Positions 1 through 9,286 are shown, numbered from the stretch's first letter. The stretch: DNA of 64,000 nucleotides from Flavobacterium alvei (GCF_002920895.1 NZ_PQVG01000003.1:124001-188000), one strand, 5' to 3'. Notes: a model not told the origin generated them from the sequence alone. Made by a program: numbers and translations.

Positions 1-432
1 AATAGTTGCTGAAGATTTTTGAGAATTAATGAAGCTTACTGTTAACAGTCCGTCTTTTTCTATGAAAACTGGTTTGTATATATCTGAAATAGCGGTTTCT
101 GATAGCACAGCTGTTGACCCAACGACTGAAATTTTGTATCTAGAAATTTTCAATTCAGATTCAGCTTCTAAATAGTAAGTCCCTTCAGGTAAATCTTTCA
201 AATCATATGTTCTATTAATAACTTTCTGAGAAGCTACATTTTCTGAATGGATTAATCTATTTTTTACATCATAAATAGACAGATCCATTTTTTTTGCATC
301 ATTTAGCACAATAGTTATAATTCTTCCTTCTTCTTTTTTTACACCTAGCGAAAAATCAATATCACTAGCATGTACGTTCATAGTTAATAATGCTACTCCC
401 AACACTAAACTAAATTTAAATAAATTTTTCAT
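1..432 (-). CDS. Secreted protein of unknown function, cut by the left window edge
   Basis: An open frame of 144 codons runs from an ATG at 432 to the window start without a stop, so the C-terminus is missing. Residues 1-22 look like a signal peptide (MKNLFKF, a hydrophobic run, then NVHA). The rest is predicted beta-rich. Its middle part (IYDVKNRLIHSENV, then LPEGTYYLEAE) resembles the beta-sandwich pattern of T9SS sorting domains and DUF3244-like small secreted Bacteroidetes proteins, but here it is followed by a second beta-rich segment instead of ending the protein. The gene is divergent from the AraC regulator at 617. I do not recognise a specific function. Export to the periplasm or beyond is an inference from the signal peptide only. 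Confidence 0.75.
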   Translation of the reverse strand, partial: MKNLFKFSLVLGVALLTMNVHASDIDFSLGVKKEEGRIITIVLNDAKKMDLSIYDVKNRLIHSENVASQKVINRTYDLKDLPEGTYYLEAESELKISRYKISVVGSTAVLSETAISDIYKPVFIEKDGLLTVSFINSQKSSATI

Positions 433-469
433 AATTTTAATTTTTAGGTTTATAATGATTTATTTGAAG

Positions 470-477
470 CAAAGATA
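470..477 (-). promoter_or_regulatory. Candidate -7 element (TATCTTTG) for the left-edge secreted protein
   Basis: On the minus strand the octamer matches the Bacteroidetes TA-N2-TTTG consensus and lies 38 bases upstream of the ATG at 432. No clear -33 TTG is seen, so the call rests on one element. Confidence 0.4.
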
Positions 478-616
478 TTGTAGAGATGTGATGCGAAATA
501 GCACTTTCTTTTCATATTTGTGTGATATATTACCTTTTACGAAAACGAAATAGGTTAAAATTGGTAATCATGTGTTAATTTGGGTTAATTTTGTACTCAT
601 TCTAAATAACAGCATT

Positions 617-1489
617 ATGAAAAACATACTCCCAGCATTAGAAATTATAGAACCATCCTTCGGAAGTTCCTTTTCTTTAACTAAATATGTAGATAATGAT
701 TATAGTACAGCAACCTTCTGGCATTACCATCCCGAAATACAATTAATATATGTAAATGGAGGTTCTTGCAAGCGCCAAGTAGGTAGCCATATTTCTTATT
801 ACACCAATGGAGCTCTTATTCTTGTTGGAAGTAATTTGCCTCATTGTGGTTTTACCGATGAGAATACAGGTAACACAAAAGAAACAGTGGTTCATTTTAG
901 ACCCGATTTTTTGGGAGAGCATTTTTTTGAAATTGCTGAAATGAAAAAAATCAAACAACTTTTTGAAAGAGCCAAAGCAGGTATTGCTTTTATTGGCGAA
1001 ACCAAAAAAAGAATTGGAAGTAAATTAGAAACGATGGCAGATCAAATGCCTTTTGAAAGATTGCTGACATTGCTTTCTATTTTAAGCGAACTTGAAGAAG
1101 CCACAGAATTCAAGGTTTTGAATGCCGAAGGATTCTCGATGGATTTACAAATGCAGGACAATGACAAAATCAACACTATATTTAATTATGTGAAAAATAA
1201 TTTTCAAGAACAAATTACGCTCGAAGAAGTAGCCGATTTGGTCAGTATGACGGTGCCGTCTTTGTGTCGCTATTTCAAAAAGATAACTCGAAAAACGTTT
1301 ACCAAGTTTGTTAATGAATACCGTTTGGTTCACGCGTCAAAGCTGTTGGCCGAAAAACCCATTAGTATTACCGAAGTTTGTTTCGAAAGCGGATTCAATA
1401 ATTTTAGTTATTTCAACAAATCATTTCAACAGTTTACAGGCAAAAGCGCATCACAATATCGCAAAGAACATCGTTCGGTTTTAGTATAA
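617..1489 (+). CDS. AraC-family transcriptional regulator flanking the glucan locus
   Basis: This is a 290-residue regulator. The open frame extends upstream to a GTG at 572, but the ATG at 617 is preferred because it gives the same length (290) as the paralogue at 15257, whose N-terminus aligns. The N-terminal half is a cupin-like sensor (FWHYHPEIQLIYV, a histidine-containing ligand pocket pattern). The C-terminal 100 residues form two AraC helix-turn-helix units, the second with the family signature around FESGFNNFSYFNKSFQQFTG. It lies convergent to the eight-gene minus-strand glucan operon and is separated from it by a strong bidirectional terminator. Regulation of the glucan operon is inferred from position; the ligand is unknown. 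Confidence 0.9.
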   Translation: MKNILPALEIIEPSFGSSFSLTKYVDNDYSTATFWHYHPEIQLIYVNGGSCKRQVGSHISYYTNGALILVGSNLPHCGFTDENTGNTKETVVHFRPDFLGEHFFEIAEMKKIKQLFERAKAGIAFIGETKKRIGSKLETMADQMPFERLLTLLSILSELEEATEFKVLNAEGFSMDLQMQDNDKINTIFNYVKNNFQEQITLEEVADLVSMTVPSLCRYFKKITRKTFTKFVNEYRLVHASKLLAEKPISITEVCFESGFNNFSYFNKSFQQFTGKSASQYRKEHRSVLV

Positions 1490-1512
1490 TTCTAATGGAA
1501 TTAATTCAAATT

Positions 1513-1548
1513 AAAACCCCTTAAAATAATTTCGTTTTAAGGGGTTTT
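1513..1548. terminator. Bidirectional intrinsic terminator between araC-type gene and sugar symporter gene
   Basis: A perfect 14-bp stem (AAAACCCCTTAAAA paired with TTTTAAGGGGTTTT) encloses an 8-base loop. It gives a T-run on both strands and sits between two convergent genes ending at 1489 and 1571. Confidence 0.9.
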
Positions 1549-1570
1549 CTATTAAATAGACATTTTTAAA

Positions 1571-3175
1571 TTATTCTTTTAATCTTCTAGAGTTTAATTC
1601 CACAGTAATTTCGTCCATCTTTTTTTGGTTAAGCGGATATAAAAACATAAATCCTGCTGCGATAATGGTTATAATGGCAGGAACCCAACTCATTAGCATA
1701 ATTATGCCTGGAATCGAACCGTTTATTGATGCTGTATCTTGGCCATTGTAGTGAAAAGCACCTAATATTAAACCAATAATAGCTCCGGCAATTCCACCTC
1801 CAAATTTTGTAGCAAATGATCCCGCCGAATAAATAAGTCCAGTGGCTCTTCGTCCGTTTTTGAATTCAGAATAATCGGCTGCATCTCCAAGCATAACGAA
1901 AAATAGGGTAGGAAACATAGCAGCAGCAAATTCAGATGCCATTCCAAGTCCAAAAATAGCCTCAATATTGGTTGGTCCACAAAAAACTAGTAAAGCATTT
2001 ACTGCTCCAGAAAACAATAACGAATAAATGAATAAATTACGTTTGCCAAATTTCTTTCCTAAAGGAGCTGTAGCCAATGCACCAGCTATTGAAACTATCA
2101 TTAAACCAATCAAAAAAGAGGCTGATAACAATTGATTGTTTAAATAATGGGTAAAATAGATAATTACAATTCCTTGTTTTATCGAATTATAAACATTGAA
2201 TAATAATCCAACAAACATCAATACAACCCAAGGTTTGTTTGTAATTAATTCCTTCAAATCTTGTTTTAAATTGTTTTCTTGAGTTTTTGGTGGTTGAACC
2301 CTTTCTTTTGTGGTGTAAAATGTGACGAACATAAAGAACGTTAAAAAGACCGACATCAAATACATCGAGTTGCTATAACCCCGATTTTGATCAATGATAG
2401 AAATAGAACTTTCGTTGATATTAGGCTCTCCCTCAACAATAAATGAATATTTTTTATCGGCTTCCATAGAAAAACTTTTTCTATTGGTTGGCTCATTTTT
2501 ATCAGGACTTAAAGTGGAGTCGTTGTAAGCAAATGTTGCAAAACCGTTTTCGGTTTTGATAGTAGCATTTTGTACATTATTTGAAGTAAAAACCACAACA
2601 TTGAATTTTTTGTCTGCCAATTGATTCACTTCGATAGATGGATTCACATTTCCGTAATAAGCAACCAAAAAGAGTAAGGCTCCTTGCACGATCATTCCGC
2701 CACCAAAAGCTCCAGCCATTCTAAAAGAGCCTAAACTAGTTCTCTCTTTGTCATCACCCGTCATTACAGCCATTAAAGCTCCGTAGGGAATGTTGTTTAC
2801 GGTGTAAATTAGAGTAAAAAAGATATAGGTTAAGTAGGCATATAATAATTTTCCCGAAGATCCAAAGTCAGGATTTGTAAATAATAAGGCAAGAATTACA
2901 CCCAAAGGAATGGCAGACCATAAAATCCAAGGACGAAATTTTCCATATTTGGAGGTGGTTCTGTCTGCAATTATTCCCATCAAAACATCGGCAATTCCGT
3001 CGCTAAAACGAGCGACTAACATTAAAACACCTACAACTACGGGACTTAATCCTAAAACATCGGTATAATAAATAAATAAAAAGGTAGCAACTCCTCTCCA
3101 AGCAATATTGGCAGCGCCGTCTCCTAATGCATATCCTATTTTTTCTTTTAACGATATTTTATTATTCATATTCAA
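1571..3175 (-). CDS. GPH-family (MelB-like) sugar:cation symporter with a periplasmic insertion
   Basis: This is an inner-membrane major-facilitator protein of the glycoside-pentoside-hexuronide:cation symporter family, 534 residues against the usual 450-480. The N-terminus (KEKIGYALGDGAANIAW), the RFSDGIADVLMG segment after the second helix and KYGKFRPWILW in the following loop are family hallmarks. It is the last gene of the glucan operon, 29 bases after the GH9 gene, so it probably imports disaccharides such as cellobiose for the GH94 phosphorylase. Residues about 176-268, between two predicted helices, form a hydrophilic beta-rich insertion that accounts for the extra length. Substrate and coupling ion are inferred, not shown by the sequence. 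Confidence 0.88.
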   Translation of the reverse strand: MNMNNKISLKEKIGYALGDGAANIAWRGVATFLFIYYTDVLGLSPVVVGVLMLVARFSDGIADVLMGIIADRTTSKYGKFRPWILWSAIPLGVILALLFTNPDFGSSGKLLYAYLTYIFFTLIYTVNNIPYGALMAVMTGDDKERTSLGSFRMAGAFGGGMIVQGALLFLVAYYGNVNPSIEVNQLADKKFNVVVFTSNNVQNATIKTENGFATFAYNDSTLSPDKNEPTNRKSFSMEADKKYSFIVEGEPNINESSISIIDQNRGYSNSMYLMSVFLTFFMFVTFYTTKERVQPPKTQENNLKQDLKELITNKPWVVLMFVGLLFNVYNSIKQGIVIIYFTHYLNNQLLSASFLIGLMIVSIAGALATAPLGKKFGKRNLFIYSLLFSGAVNALLVFCGPTNIEAIFGLGMASEFAAAMFPTLFFVMLGDAADYSEFKNGRRATGLIYSAGSFATKFGGGIAGAIIGLILGAFHYNGQDTASINGSIPGIIMLMSWVPAIITIIAAGFMFLYPLNQKKMDEITVELNSRRLKE

Positions 3176-3204
3176 AATGGTTTTGGTTGGTTTTTAAATT
3201 AATT

Positions 3205-4902
3205 TTATTGGTTAATAGTATTGATTGCGTTTACAAGAAAAGCTAGTGGAGCATTCCAGTTAATGGCAATTTCATTGGTAGAATAACTGCATTCCATATC
3301 TAAATAGGAAAGTGCTGGAAAGTTTGATTTATAGTTACTTTCTCCACAATCTGATCGAGCTGCTGTTGTAGGGCCACCCACTAAAAGACCTGGAATTGGA
3401 GTCTCGATTTTATCGGCTGAAGAGCGTCGGTCGTGAATATGTTTTGGACTATTTTCTCCAAAACTAGTTACAAAACACATATTTAATGGATTGGATCCTA
3501 ATATATAATGCAAGCAATCTTCGGCGGTTTTTAAATATTTTTTATCACCAGAAATTTTATAGGCGTGCAGTAATAATAGACTTTGATTAGCTAAATCGCT
3601 ATTGCTTCCCCAAGAAAAAGAATTCATCGAAATTCGGAATGGAGAGACTTGGTTTGCCTGACATAATTGATCAGCCGTTTTTAATAAATTTTGTTTGACC
3701 AACTCTATTTTGTCTTTTATTTTACTGTCCGGTACTTTGTCAGTAGAGGCAATTAATGAAAAAGCACCAAGCGATTCGACTTGTGACCAAGTTGGAGTTG
3801 TTATTTTTAAATTAGTAGGCAAATCATTCAAATAATCCGCATTTTTAGTAGAAAGATACAATTCGATTGCAGCCCAATATTTTTCATCTTCTATTTTATT
3901 GTCGCCATATTCGCCAGTTGAAATATCCTTTGGTTGCACATACAATACATTTGGATTTTTTTGCGCCCAATTCCAAGCATTTTTCGATGCAACCAAACAT
4001 GAATTGGCAAAATTGGGATCCATCTTAAAAAAAATGCGATTGGCTTTTGCCATTACGGCAGCAAAATCTAAAGTCGCTGCGGTAGATTTCATCACTACAA
4101 ATCGTTCGAGTTTGTCGTCCTCGGGCATCACCATTCCGCAAAAATATTTGGAGGTCAATTTGTGGTAAACTCCACCGTCATTAGGATCTTGCATGGTTAG
4201 CATCCAACGCAAGTTTACCAATGTTTCATCTAAAAGGTCAGGAACTTGATTGGAATTTTCTGGAATTTTCAATTTCAAGGTTTTGCAATATTCAGGAAAC
4301 AATTCGTAAAGTTGAAGTAAAGTATGAACCGTAATCCCAGAATTCACGATATATTTATTGTAATCTCCAGCATCATACCAACCCCTTGGTGAAAAAATGG
4401 TAGTTCCTTCGGGTCTTTTATCAGTAGCAGCCGAAGCGTGAATAAATACAATGTTGTCAGGATGACCTAATGGACGAGCGTAAATTCCAGCATATTTTTC
4501 TAATACAGGTTCTGATGCACGAGCCAAATAAAAGGCTTCAAGCGATTTTGTTCCTAAAGCCTCATAAACCGAATTGTCAATAGTAATTGTTTTGGAAGAA
4601 TTCCCCACAACAATAGAGTATTTACCCGGTTTTTGAATACTCGAAAAATCAGCAATACCCACATTTGTGCCAGAAGGTTCCCAATATTTTGGACTGGAAA
4701 TTTCGCCTTTAAAAACTATTTCTTGGTTTGAATTATTAATTATTTTAAAGTTTCGTTCTTCGGAATCACTGATAAAAGCTCTTTTTTCGGAATTGGGTTT
4801 AAATCCAAGCTGATTTACTAAAATGGTTAGCCCTTTGTTTTCTTGCTGAGAAAACACACTAATTGTAACCAGTAAAACCAATGTCGAAAGGAGAGTTTTC
4901 AT
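3205..4902 (-). CDS. GH9 family endo-beta-glucanase (cellulase type)
   Basis: A secreted glycoside hydrolase family 9 enzyme of 565 residues. Residues 1-18 form a signal peptide. Residues 25-110 are the Ig-like CelD_N domain. The rest is the (alpha/alpha)6 barrel. The catalytic pair is visible: GWYDAGDYNKY supplies Asp177 and Asp180, and NEIAINWNAPL near the end supplies the general acid Glu544. The substrate-binding His-Asp-Arg segment (HIHDRRSS) is also present. There is no lipobox and no T9SS sorting domain, so a periplasmic location is likely. It starts 3 bases after the GH3 stop, implying translational coupling. In this locus it probably cuts beta-1,4-linked stretches of imported glucan oligosaccharides. 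An exo- rather than endo-acting mode cannot be excluded. Confidence 0.9.
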   Translation of the reverse strand: MKTLLSTLVLLVTISVFSQQENKGLTILVNQLGFKPNSEKRAFISDSEERNFKIINNSNQEIVFKGEISSPKYWEPSGTNVGIADFSSIQKPGKYSIVVGNSSKTITIDNSVYEALGTKSLEAFYLARASEPVLEKYAGIYARPLGHPDNIVFIHASAATDKRPEGTTIFSPRGWYDAGDYNKYIVNSGITVHTLLQLYELFPEYCKTLKLKIPENSNQVPDLLDETLVNLRWMLTMQDPNDGGVYHKLTSKYFCGMVMPEDDKLERFVVMKSTAATLDFAAVMAKANRIFFKMDPNFANSCLVASKNAWNWAQKNPNVLYVQPKDISTGEYGDNKIEDEKYWAAIELYLSTKNADYLNDLPTNLKITTPTWSQVESLGAFSLIASTDKVPDSKIKDKIELVKQNLLKTADQLCQANQVSPFRISMNSFSWGSNSDLANQSLLLLHAYKISGDKKYLKTAEDCLHYILGSNPLNMCFVTSFGENSPKHIHDRRSSADKIETPIPGLLVGGPTTAARSDCGESNYKSNFPALSYLDMECSYSTNEIAINWNAPLAFLVNAINTINQ

Positions 4903-4905
4903 GTT

Positions 4906-7101
4906 TTATTGGATGGTTATTTTTATTTTTTTCGAAATCGAAGCCGATGAATTTCCGATATAAATCAAGTAATCGCCTTTTTCTAAATTCCAATCCGCAG
5001 TGGTTTCATCATAAAAACTTAAACTTTTGGCATCTATCGAAATTTTGAAACTGGCGTTTTCTCCTTTTTTAACTGCTACTTTTTGAAAACCTTTCAATTC
5101 TTTTTCGGCTCTAGCCACTTTTGAATTTAATTTTCCGATATAGACTTGCACCACTTCGGCTCCGTCAACATTTCCTTTGTTGGAAACATTTCCTGAGATT
5201 ACAATTGATTCGTCTTTTGAGTACGCTTTCTTGTCGGAATCTAAGTTCGAAATTTCGAAAGTTGTATAAGAAAGTCCTTCTCCAAAGGCGAATAAGGGTT
5301 TAATTTTCTTGGTGTCATGCCAACGATAACCCACCAAAATATCTTCTTTGTAATATTCATTCACGCCATCTCCTGGAAAACTCAATTCTCCGAAAGAATG
5401 TGCTCCATTATCGCTTAATTTTTTAGGAAATGAAAAAGGTAATTTCCCAGAAGGATTAACATCTCCGCTAATTACATCGGCAATGGCATCGCCAGCAACA
5501 CTGCCTAAATACCAAGTTTGCATAATGGCTTTTACATTCGAAATCCAAGGCATTTCTATAGCATTTCCGCTAACTAATACTACTCCTGTGTTTTTATTTA
5601 CTTTTAAAATTTCATTTAACAATTCATCTTGTCCGAAAGGCAGTTTGTATTCTGTTCTGTCGCCACCTTCGCAATCTTGGAGATAATTTTTATTTAATCC
5701 ACCAAAGAAAAGCACAATATCTGCTTTTGAAGCCGCTTCAATAGCTTCTTGTTTTAATTTATTGGCATCTAATGATGAAGGAACCACTCTTCCATAAGCC
5801 GAAGGCCCAGAAGCATAACCCATAGCATGAATTATAGTGGCGTTTTTGAATCGATTTTTCAATCCGTCAAGCGGAGAGACTTCGTTTTTGGCTTTCAATT
5901 CAGAGGATCCACCGCCTATTGTCATTGGTTTTGTAGCATTTTCGCCAATAACAGCTATTGTAATTTTTTTGGTCGCATTTATCGGAAAGAAAGAAGCTTC
6001 GTTTTTTAATAACACAATTCCTTCGCCTGCAATTTTTCGGGCTATATCAAGGTGTTCTTGATTGTTAATTCTCCCTAAAGGACGATTTGGATTCATATTG
6101 GTGCGAAACATTAAGCGCAAAATTCGTCTCACTTTATCGTTTAAAATGTCTTCTTTTATTTCTCCATTTTTAATTAATTTCAAAAAGGGATTGGCTAAAT
6201 AGTAATAATCGTAAGCATTTTTTTTAGAGCTAGTCAAGCCATCTGTACCTGTTCCCATTTCGATGTCCAAACCATTAAGGGCTGCTTGTTTGGTGTCGTG
6301 AGCTCCACCCCAATCGGTGATTACAACGCCATCAAAATTCCAATCTTTTTTTAAAATATCATTCAATAAAACGCTGTTGTGGCAGCAGTGTTGCCCTTTG
6401 AATTGATTGTAAGACCCCATTATTGACCAAACTTTCCCTTCTTCGACGGCAGCTTTAAATGCGGGTAAATAGATTTCGTGCAGGGCTCTATCGCTGACTA
6501 CTACATTAATTTTGTCTCTCCAAACTTCTTGATTGTTTAATGCATAATGTTTTACACAAGCAGCCACTCCATTTTGTTGCACTCCTTGAATGTATGGAAC
6601 CACCATTTTCGAAGCTAGGAAAGGATCTTCTCCCATGTATTCAAAATTTCTCCCATTTAATGGAGATCTATAGATGTTAACACCAGGACCTAATAACACA
6701 TCTTTTTTTCGATAGCGTGCTTCTTCTCCAACATTGATACCATAATCTTTAGCTAATTTTGGATTAAATGTCGAGGCCAAACAAGTTAAAGCAGGAAAAG
6801 CTGTTATTGAGTCGTTTGTCCAATTAGCATAGCCCCAATCGTCCCAATTAATTTCACCGCGAACTCCATGAGGCCCATCAGACATCCAGAGTTCTGGAAT
6901 TCCCAATCTTTCGACTCCGGGAGAACTAAATTTAGACTGAGCATGGCACATTGCCACTTTTTCTTCTAAAGTTAGAGAGGAAATAATTTGGTCTATTTTA
7001 GTTTCTATAGCTTTTGAGCTAGTTGTTTCTTGAGCATTTATAGCTATCATGGCATTACAAATAATTGTAAATAATGTGATTTTGAATGCGTTTTTAATCA
7101 T
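4906..7101 (-). CDS. GH3 family beta-glucosidase
   Basis: A 731-residue secreted glycoside hydrolase family 3 enzyme of usual length. Residues 1-23 form a signal peptide. The first barrel domain holds the substrate motifs SDGPHG, the conserved KH pair at 184-185, and the nucleophile Asp263 in GVVITDWGG. The alpha/beta sandwich domain follows (GEGIVLLKNEA onward). The C-terminus is the fibronectin-III-like domain (GNVSNKGNVDGAEVVQVYIG). It probably removes glucose from the non-reducing ends of beta-glucan oligosaccharides in the periplasm. It sits between the EEP-fold gene and the GH9 gene in one operon. Linkage preference (beta-1,3 or beta-1,4) cannot be read from the sequence. Confidence 0.93.
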   Translation of the reverse strand: MIKNAFKITLFTIICNAMIAINAQETTSSKAIETKIDQIISSLTLEEKVAMCHAQSKFSSPGVERLGIPELWMSDGPHGVRGEINWDDWGYANWTNDSITAFPALTCLASTFNPKLAKDYGINVGEEARYRKKDVLLGPGVNIYRSPLNGRNFEYMGEDPFLASKMVVPYIQGVQQNGVAACVKHYALNNQEVWRDKINVVVSDRALHEIYLPAFKAAVEEGKVWSIMGSYNQFKGQHCCHNSVLLNDILKKDWNFDGVVITDWGGAHDTKQAALNGLDIEMGTGTDGLTSSKKNAYDYYYLANPFLKLIKNGEIKEDILNDKVRRILRLMFRTNMNPNRPLGRINNQEHLDIARKIAGEGIVLLKNEASFFPINATKKITIAVIGENATKPMTIGGGSSELKAKNEVSPLDGLKNRFKNATIIHAMGYASGPSAYGRVVPSSLDANKLKQEAIEAASKADIVLFFGGLNKNYLQDCEGGDRTEYKLPFGQDELLNEILKVNKNTGVVLVSGNAIEMPWISNVKAIMQTWYLGSVAGDAIADVISGDVNPSGKLPFSFPKKLSDNGAHSFGELSFPGDGVNEYYKEDILVGYRWHDTKKIKPLFAFGEGLSYTTFEISNLDSDKKAYSKDESIVISGNVSNKGNVDGAEVVQVYIGKLNSKVARAEKELKGFQKVAVKKGENASFKISIDAKSLSFYDETTADWNLEKGDYLIYIGNSSASISKKIKITIQ

Positions 7102-7146
7102 GTGAAGTATTGTTATTAATAGATGTAATTTTTATTTTGTCAAAAG

Positions 7147-7986
7147 TCATTTTTTTAAAGATAACAATTCTATATAAACAGGCAAATGGTCTGATGGGTA
7201 TTTTAAATCTTTAGAATCGCTTAAAACCGCAAATTTTTGGACTTTGAAATTGCTGTTTTTCGAAAGAAAGATGTAATCTATAAGTTCAGTTACAGGTTCG
7301 TTGTGTTTGAATCCATTGAATGTTCCTGTGGGGCCAAATGGTTTTTCTACCGCAATATCTCTGGTGTCAAGCATTATTTTTTTTAGGGAAATTATTCTCT
7401 CCTCAGAAGGGTTCGAGTTGAAATCACCCATAAAAAACACGGGATATTTGTTTATGTTTAGCGAGCTTATTTTCGAAAGAATGAGCAGGATGGCGTTGGT
7501 TTTTGCCAATTCTCCTTTGTGATCTAAATGGGTGTTAAAAACCCAAAAAACATTTTTTGTTTTCAAATCTTTAAACAAACCATAAGTACAAATCCTGTTG
7601 AGTGCTGCATCCCAACCTTTAGAAATGACATCGGGTGTTTCTGAAAGCCAAAAAGTATTGTTTTTCAAAACTTCAAAACGGTCTTTTTTGTAATAAATAT
7701 TCGAAGATTCCCCTTTATTTATTCCGTCTCTTCCAATCCCAATGTGGTTGTAAGTCGAAAGGGCTGAGGCAATGTCAATAACTTGATTGGGTAAGGCTTC
7801 TTGAATGCCAAAAATATCGGGTTCGTAGAATTGTATTTGCGAAGTGAAAAACTCTTTTCGATGAGACCAATTGTTTTCTCCATCTCCCTCAACATCCAAA
7901 CGAATGTTATAGGTCATCAACTTTAATGATTGAGCATTCCCTAAAGTGAGAATGAAAGTAGTCATTATAGCTAATAAATATTTCAT
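7147..7986 (-). CDS. Secreted endonuclease/exonuclease/phosphatase (EEP) fold protein
   Basis: A 279-residue protein with an 18-residue signal peptide followed directly by a complete EEP (DNase I-like) domain. Visible active-site motifs, in order, are LMTYNIR (metal-site Asn), GIQEAL (metal-binding Glu), NTHLDHKG (catalytic His), MGDFNSNP (Asp/Asn pair) and PSDHLPVY (terminal Asp-His). The family hydrolyses phosphodiester or phosphomonoester bonds in nucleic acids, inositol phosphates or lipids. Its place between GH16 and GH3 suggests a role tied to glucan use, perhaps removing phospho-substituents, but that is inference. A periplasmic or extracellular location follows from the signal peptide. 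Confidence 0.85.
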   Translation of the reverse strand: MKYLLAIMTTFILTLGNAQSLKLMTYNIRLDVEGDGENNWSHRKEFFTSQIQFYEPDIFGIQEALPNQVIDIASALSTYNHIGIGRDGINKGESSNIYYKKDRFEVLKNNTFWLSETPDVISKGWDAALNRICTYGLFKDLKTKNVFWVFNTHLDHKGELAKTNAILLILSKISSLNINKYPVFFMGDFNSNPSEERIISLKKIMLDTRDIAVEKPFGPTGTFNGFKHNEPVTELIDYIFLSKNSNFKVQKFAVLSDSKDLKYPSDHLPVYIELLSLKK

Positions 7987-8039
7987 TTTTAAATTATTAT
8001 AGTATTGATAGTAAATGATTTGACTTATTTTTTTGTTTT

Positions 8040-8078
8040 CATTATTGCTTCTGTTAATGGCAACAGAAGCAAATAATG
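8040..8078. repeat. Intercistronic hairpin between GH16 and EEP genes
   Basis: Arms of 16 and 17 bases (CATTATTGCTTCTGTT and its complement with one bulged base) flank a 6-base loop. On the transcribed minus strand it is followed by A-rich rather than T-rich sequence, so it looks more like an mRNA processing or stability stem than an intrinsic terminator. Confidence 0.7.
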
Positions 8079-8100
8079 AAAAGCTAACTAACCAAAACCA

Positions 8101-9162
8101 TTAATTATATACTCTAACATAATCAATTTCAAAAGTGGAAGAAACAAAATTGGGATCAATTGTGCCTCCAAAGTTACCTCCAATGGCGCAATTAATAATC
8201 AAGAAAAATTTGTCATTAAAAGGGGTACTTGCTGTATTTGCAAAGGTTTTAAACAATTGATTGTCAACATAAAATTTAATATAATCGGCTCGCCAATCCA
8301 CTGAGTAAAGATGAAATTCTGTATCGGCATTAGAAATCATCGTAGTCGATCCATCGGCTGTTGCTCCAGAATGTCCAGGATAATGAAGGGTTCCGTATAT
8401 TTTATTCATTTGATTTCCAAGATGTTCCATTGCGTCGATTTCTCCACACGCAGGCCAAGATGCAGTGTCAATGTTGTCACCCAGCATCCACAAAGCAGGC
8501 CAAGTCCCTCCACCCGAAGGCATTTTAGCTCTGAATTCAACTTTGCCATATTTGAAAGAAAATTTGCCTTTTGAGAGAAGTCTTGCAGAAGTATAACTAC
8601 TTCCTGAATAGTTTTCTTTTTTGGTGATAATTTTTAAAACACCTCCTTGAACAATGGCATTATCAAGACGATTGGTGTAGTATTGAGGTTCATTGTTTCC
8701 CCAACCACCAGCGCCTAAATCATATCCCCATTTGGTACTATTTGGTGCTCCGTCAACATCAAATTCGTCACCCCAAACCTCAGTAGGTGCCACAAAAACT
8801 ACAATAGATTTTGTTGCACTAAAATATTTTAATCCGTCGAAGGCTGTTACTTGTACTTCATAAGTTTTTGTTCCACTTGAAGTGTAGGTATGAGTAAAAG
8901 TTGCTGTTGTTGTTTCTAAAGTTTCGCCATCGCCAAATACAATTTTATAAGAAGTGGCATTATTTGGACTGACGTTAAATTTAACCACGCCAGTGCCATT
9001 TCCATTGGGCAATAGAGTAGTTATACCAACAATTTCAGTGTTTATTACTACTGTTGATGTAGTGTTAGGGGTGTTTTTGTCTCCACTATCGCCTGAACTG
9101 CAGCTAAATAAGGCTACTAATATAAGTGTTGGTAATGCGACAATTTTTTTAAATATTTTCAT
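8101..9162 (-). CDS. GH16 endo-beta-1,3(4)-glucanase lipoprotein with PKD domain
   Basis: A 353-residue lipoprotein. The lipobox Cys21 (VALFSC) is followed by a Ser/Gly/Asp-rich segment compatible with surface export. Residues 37-125 form a PKD/Ig-like domain (VFGDGETLETTTATFTHTY). Residues 128-353 are the GH16 jelly roll. The active site reads EIDAMEHL, giving nucleophile Glu241, Asp243 and acid/base Glu246. The extra residue between the acids (E-x-D-x-x-E) is the beta-bulge form typical of laminarinases and endo-1,3(4)-glucanases, unlike Bacillus lichenases. It is the likely surface enzyme that makes the first cuts in the glucan before SusCD uptake. It lies after an intrinsic terminator within the operon, so its expression may be lower than susCD. 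Confidence 0.93.
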   Translation of the reverse strand: MKIFKKIVALPTLILVALFSCSSGDSGDKNTPNTTSTVVINTEIVGITTLLPNGNGTGVVKFNVSPNNATSYKIVFGDGETLETTTATFTHTYTSSGTKTYEVQVTAFDGLKYFSATKSIVVFVAPTEVWGDEFDVDGAPNSTKWGYDLGAGGWGNNEPQYYTNRLDNAIVQGGVLKIITKKENYSGSSYTSARLLSKGKFSFKYGKVEFRAKMPSGGGTWPALWMLGDNIDTASWPACGEIDAMEHLGNQMNKIYGTLHYPGHSGATADGSTTMISNADTEFHLYSVDWRADYIKFYVDNQLFKTFANTASTPFNDKFFLIINCAIGGNFGGTIDPNFVSSTFEIDYVRVYN

Positions 9163-9256
9163 TTTTTGAGTAGATTATATTGGTGTAAAGTATTCACCAC
9201 CAAATAAATTGTGCCCTAAATCAGTATTCTAATGATTTTAAAAAATCTATTATTCA

Positions 9257-9286
9257 AAAAAGGGAAGCATAAAATCTTCCCTTTTT
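9257..9286 (-). terminator. Intrinsic terminator inside the glucan operon, after the binding-lipoprotein gene
   Basis: An 11-bp perfect stem (CTTCCCTTTTT paired with AAAAAGGGAAG) with an 8-base loop. Read on the minus strand it ends in a T-run. It lies between the stop at 9308 and the GH16 start at 9162, so partial read-through would set the susCD to enzyme ratio. Confidence 0.8.

Noticed and set aside
572..616. Upstream start for the first AraC regulator
   Set aside because: It relies on a GTG and adds 15 residues absent from the paralogue; the ATG at 617 gives equal lengths.
8040..8078. Intrinsic terminator after GH16
   Set aside because: The hairpin is strong but the transcribed strand is followed by A-rich sequence, so it was kept only as an intercistronic stem.
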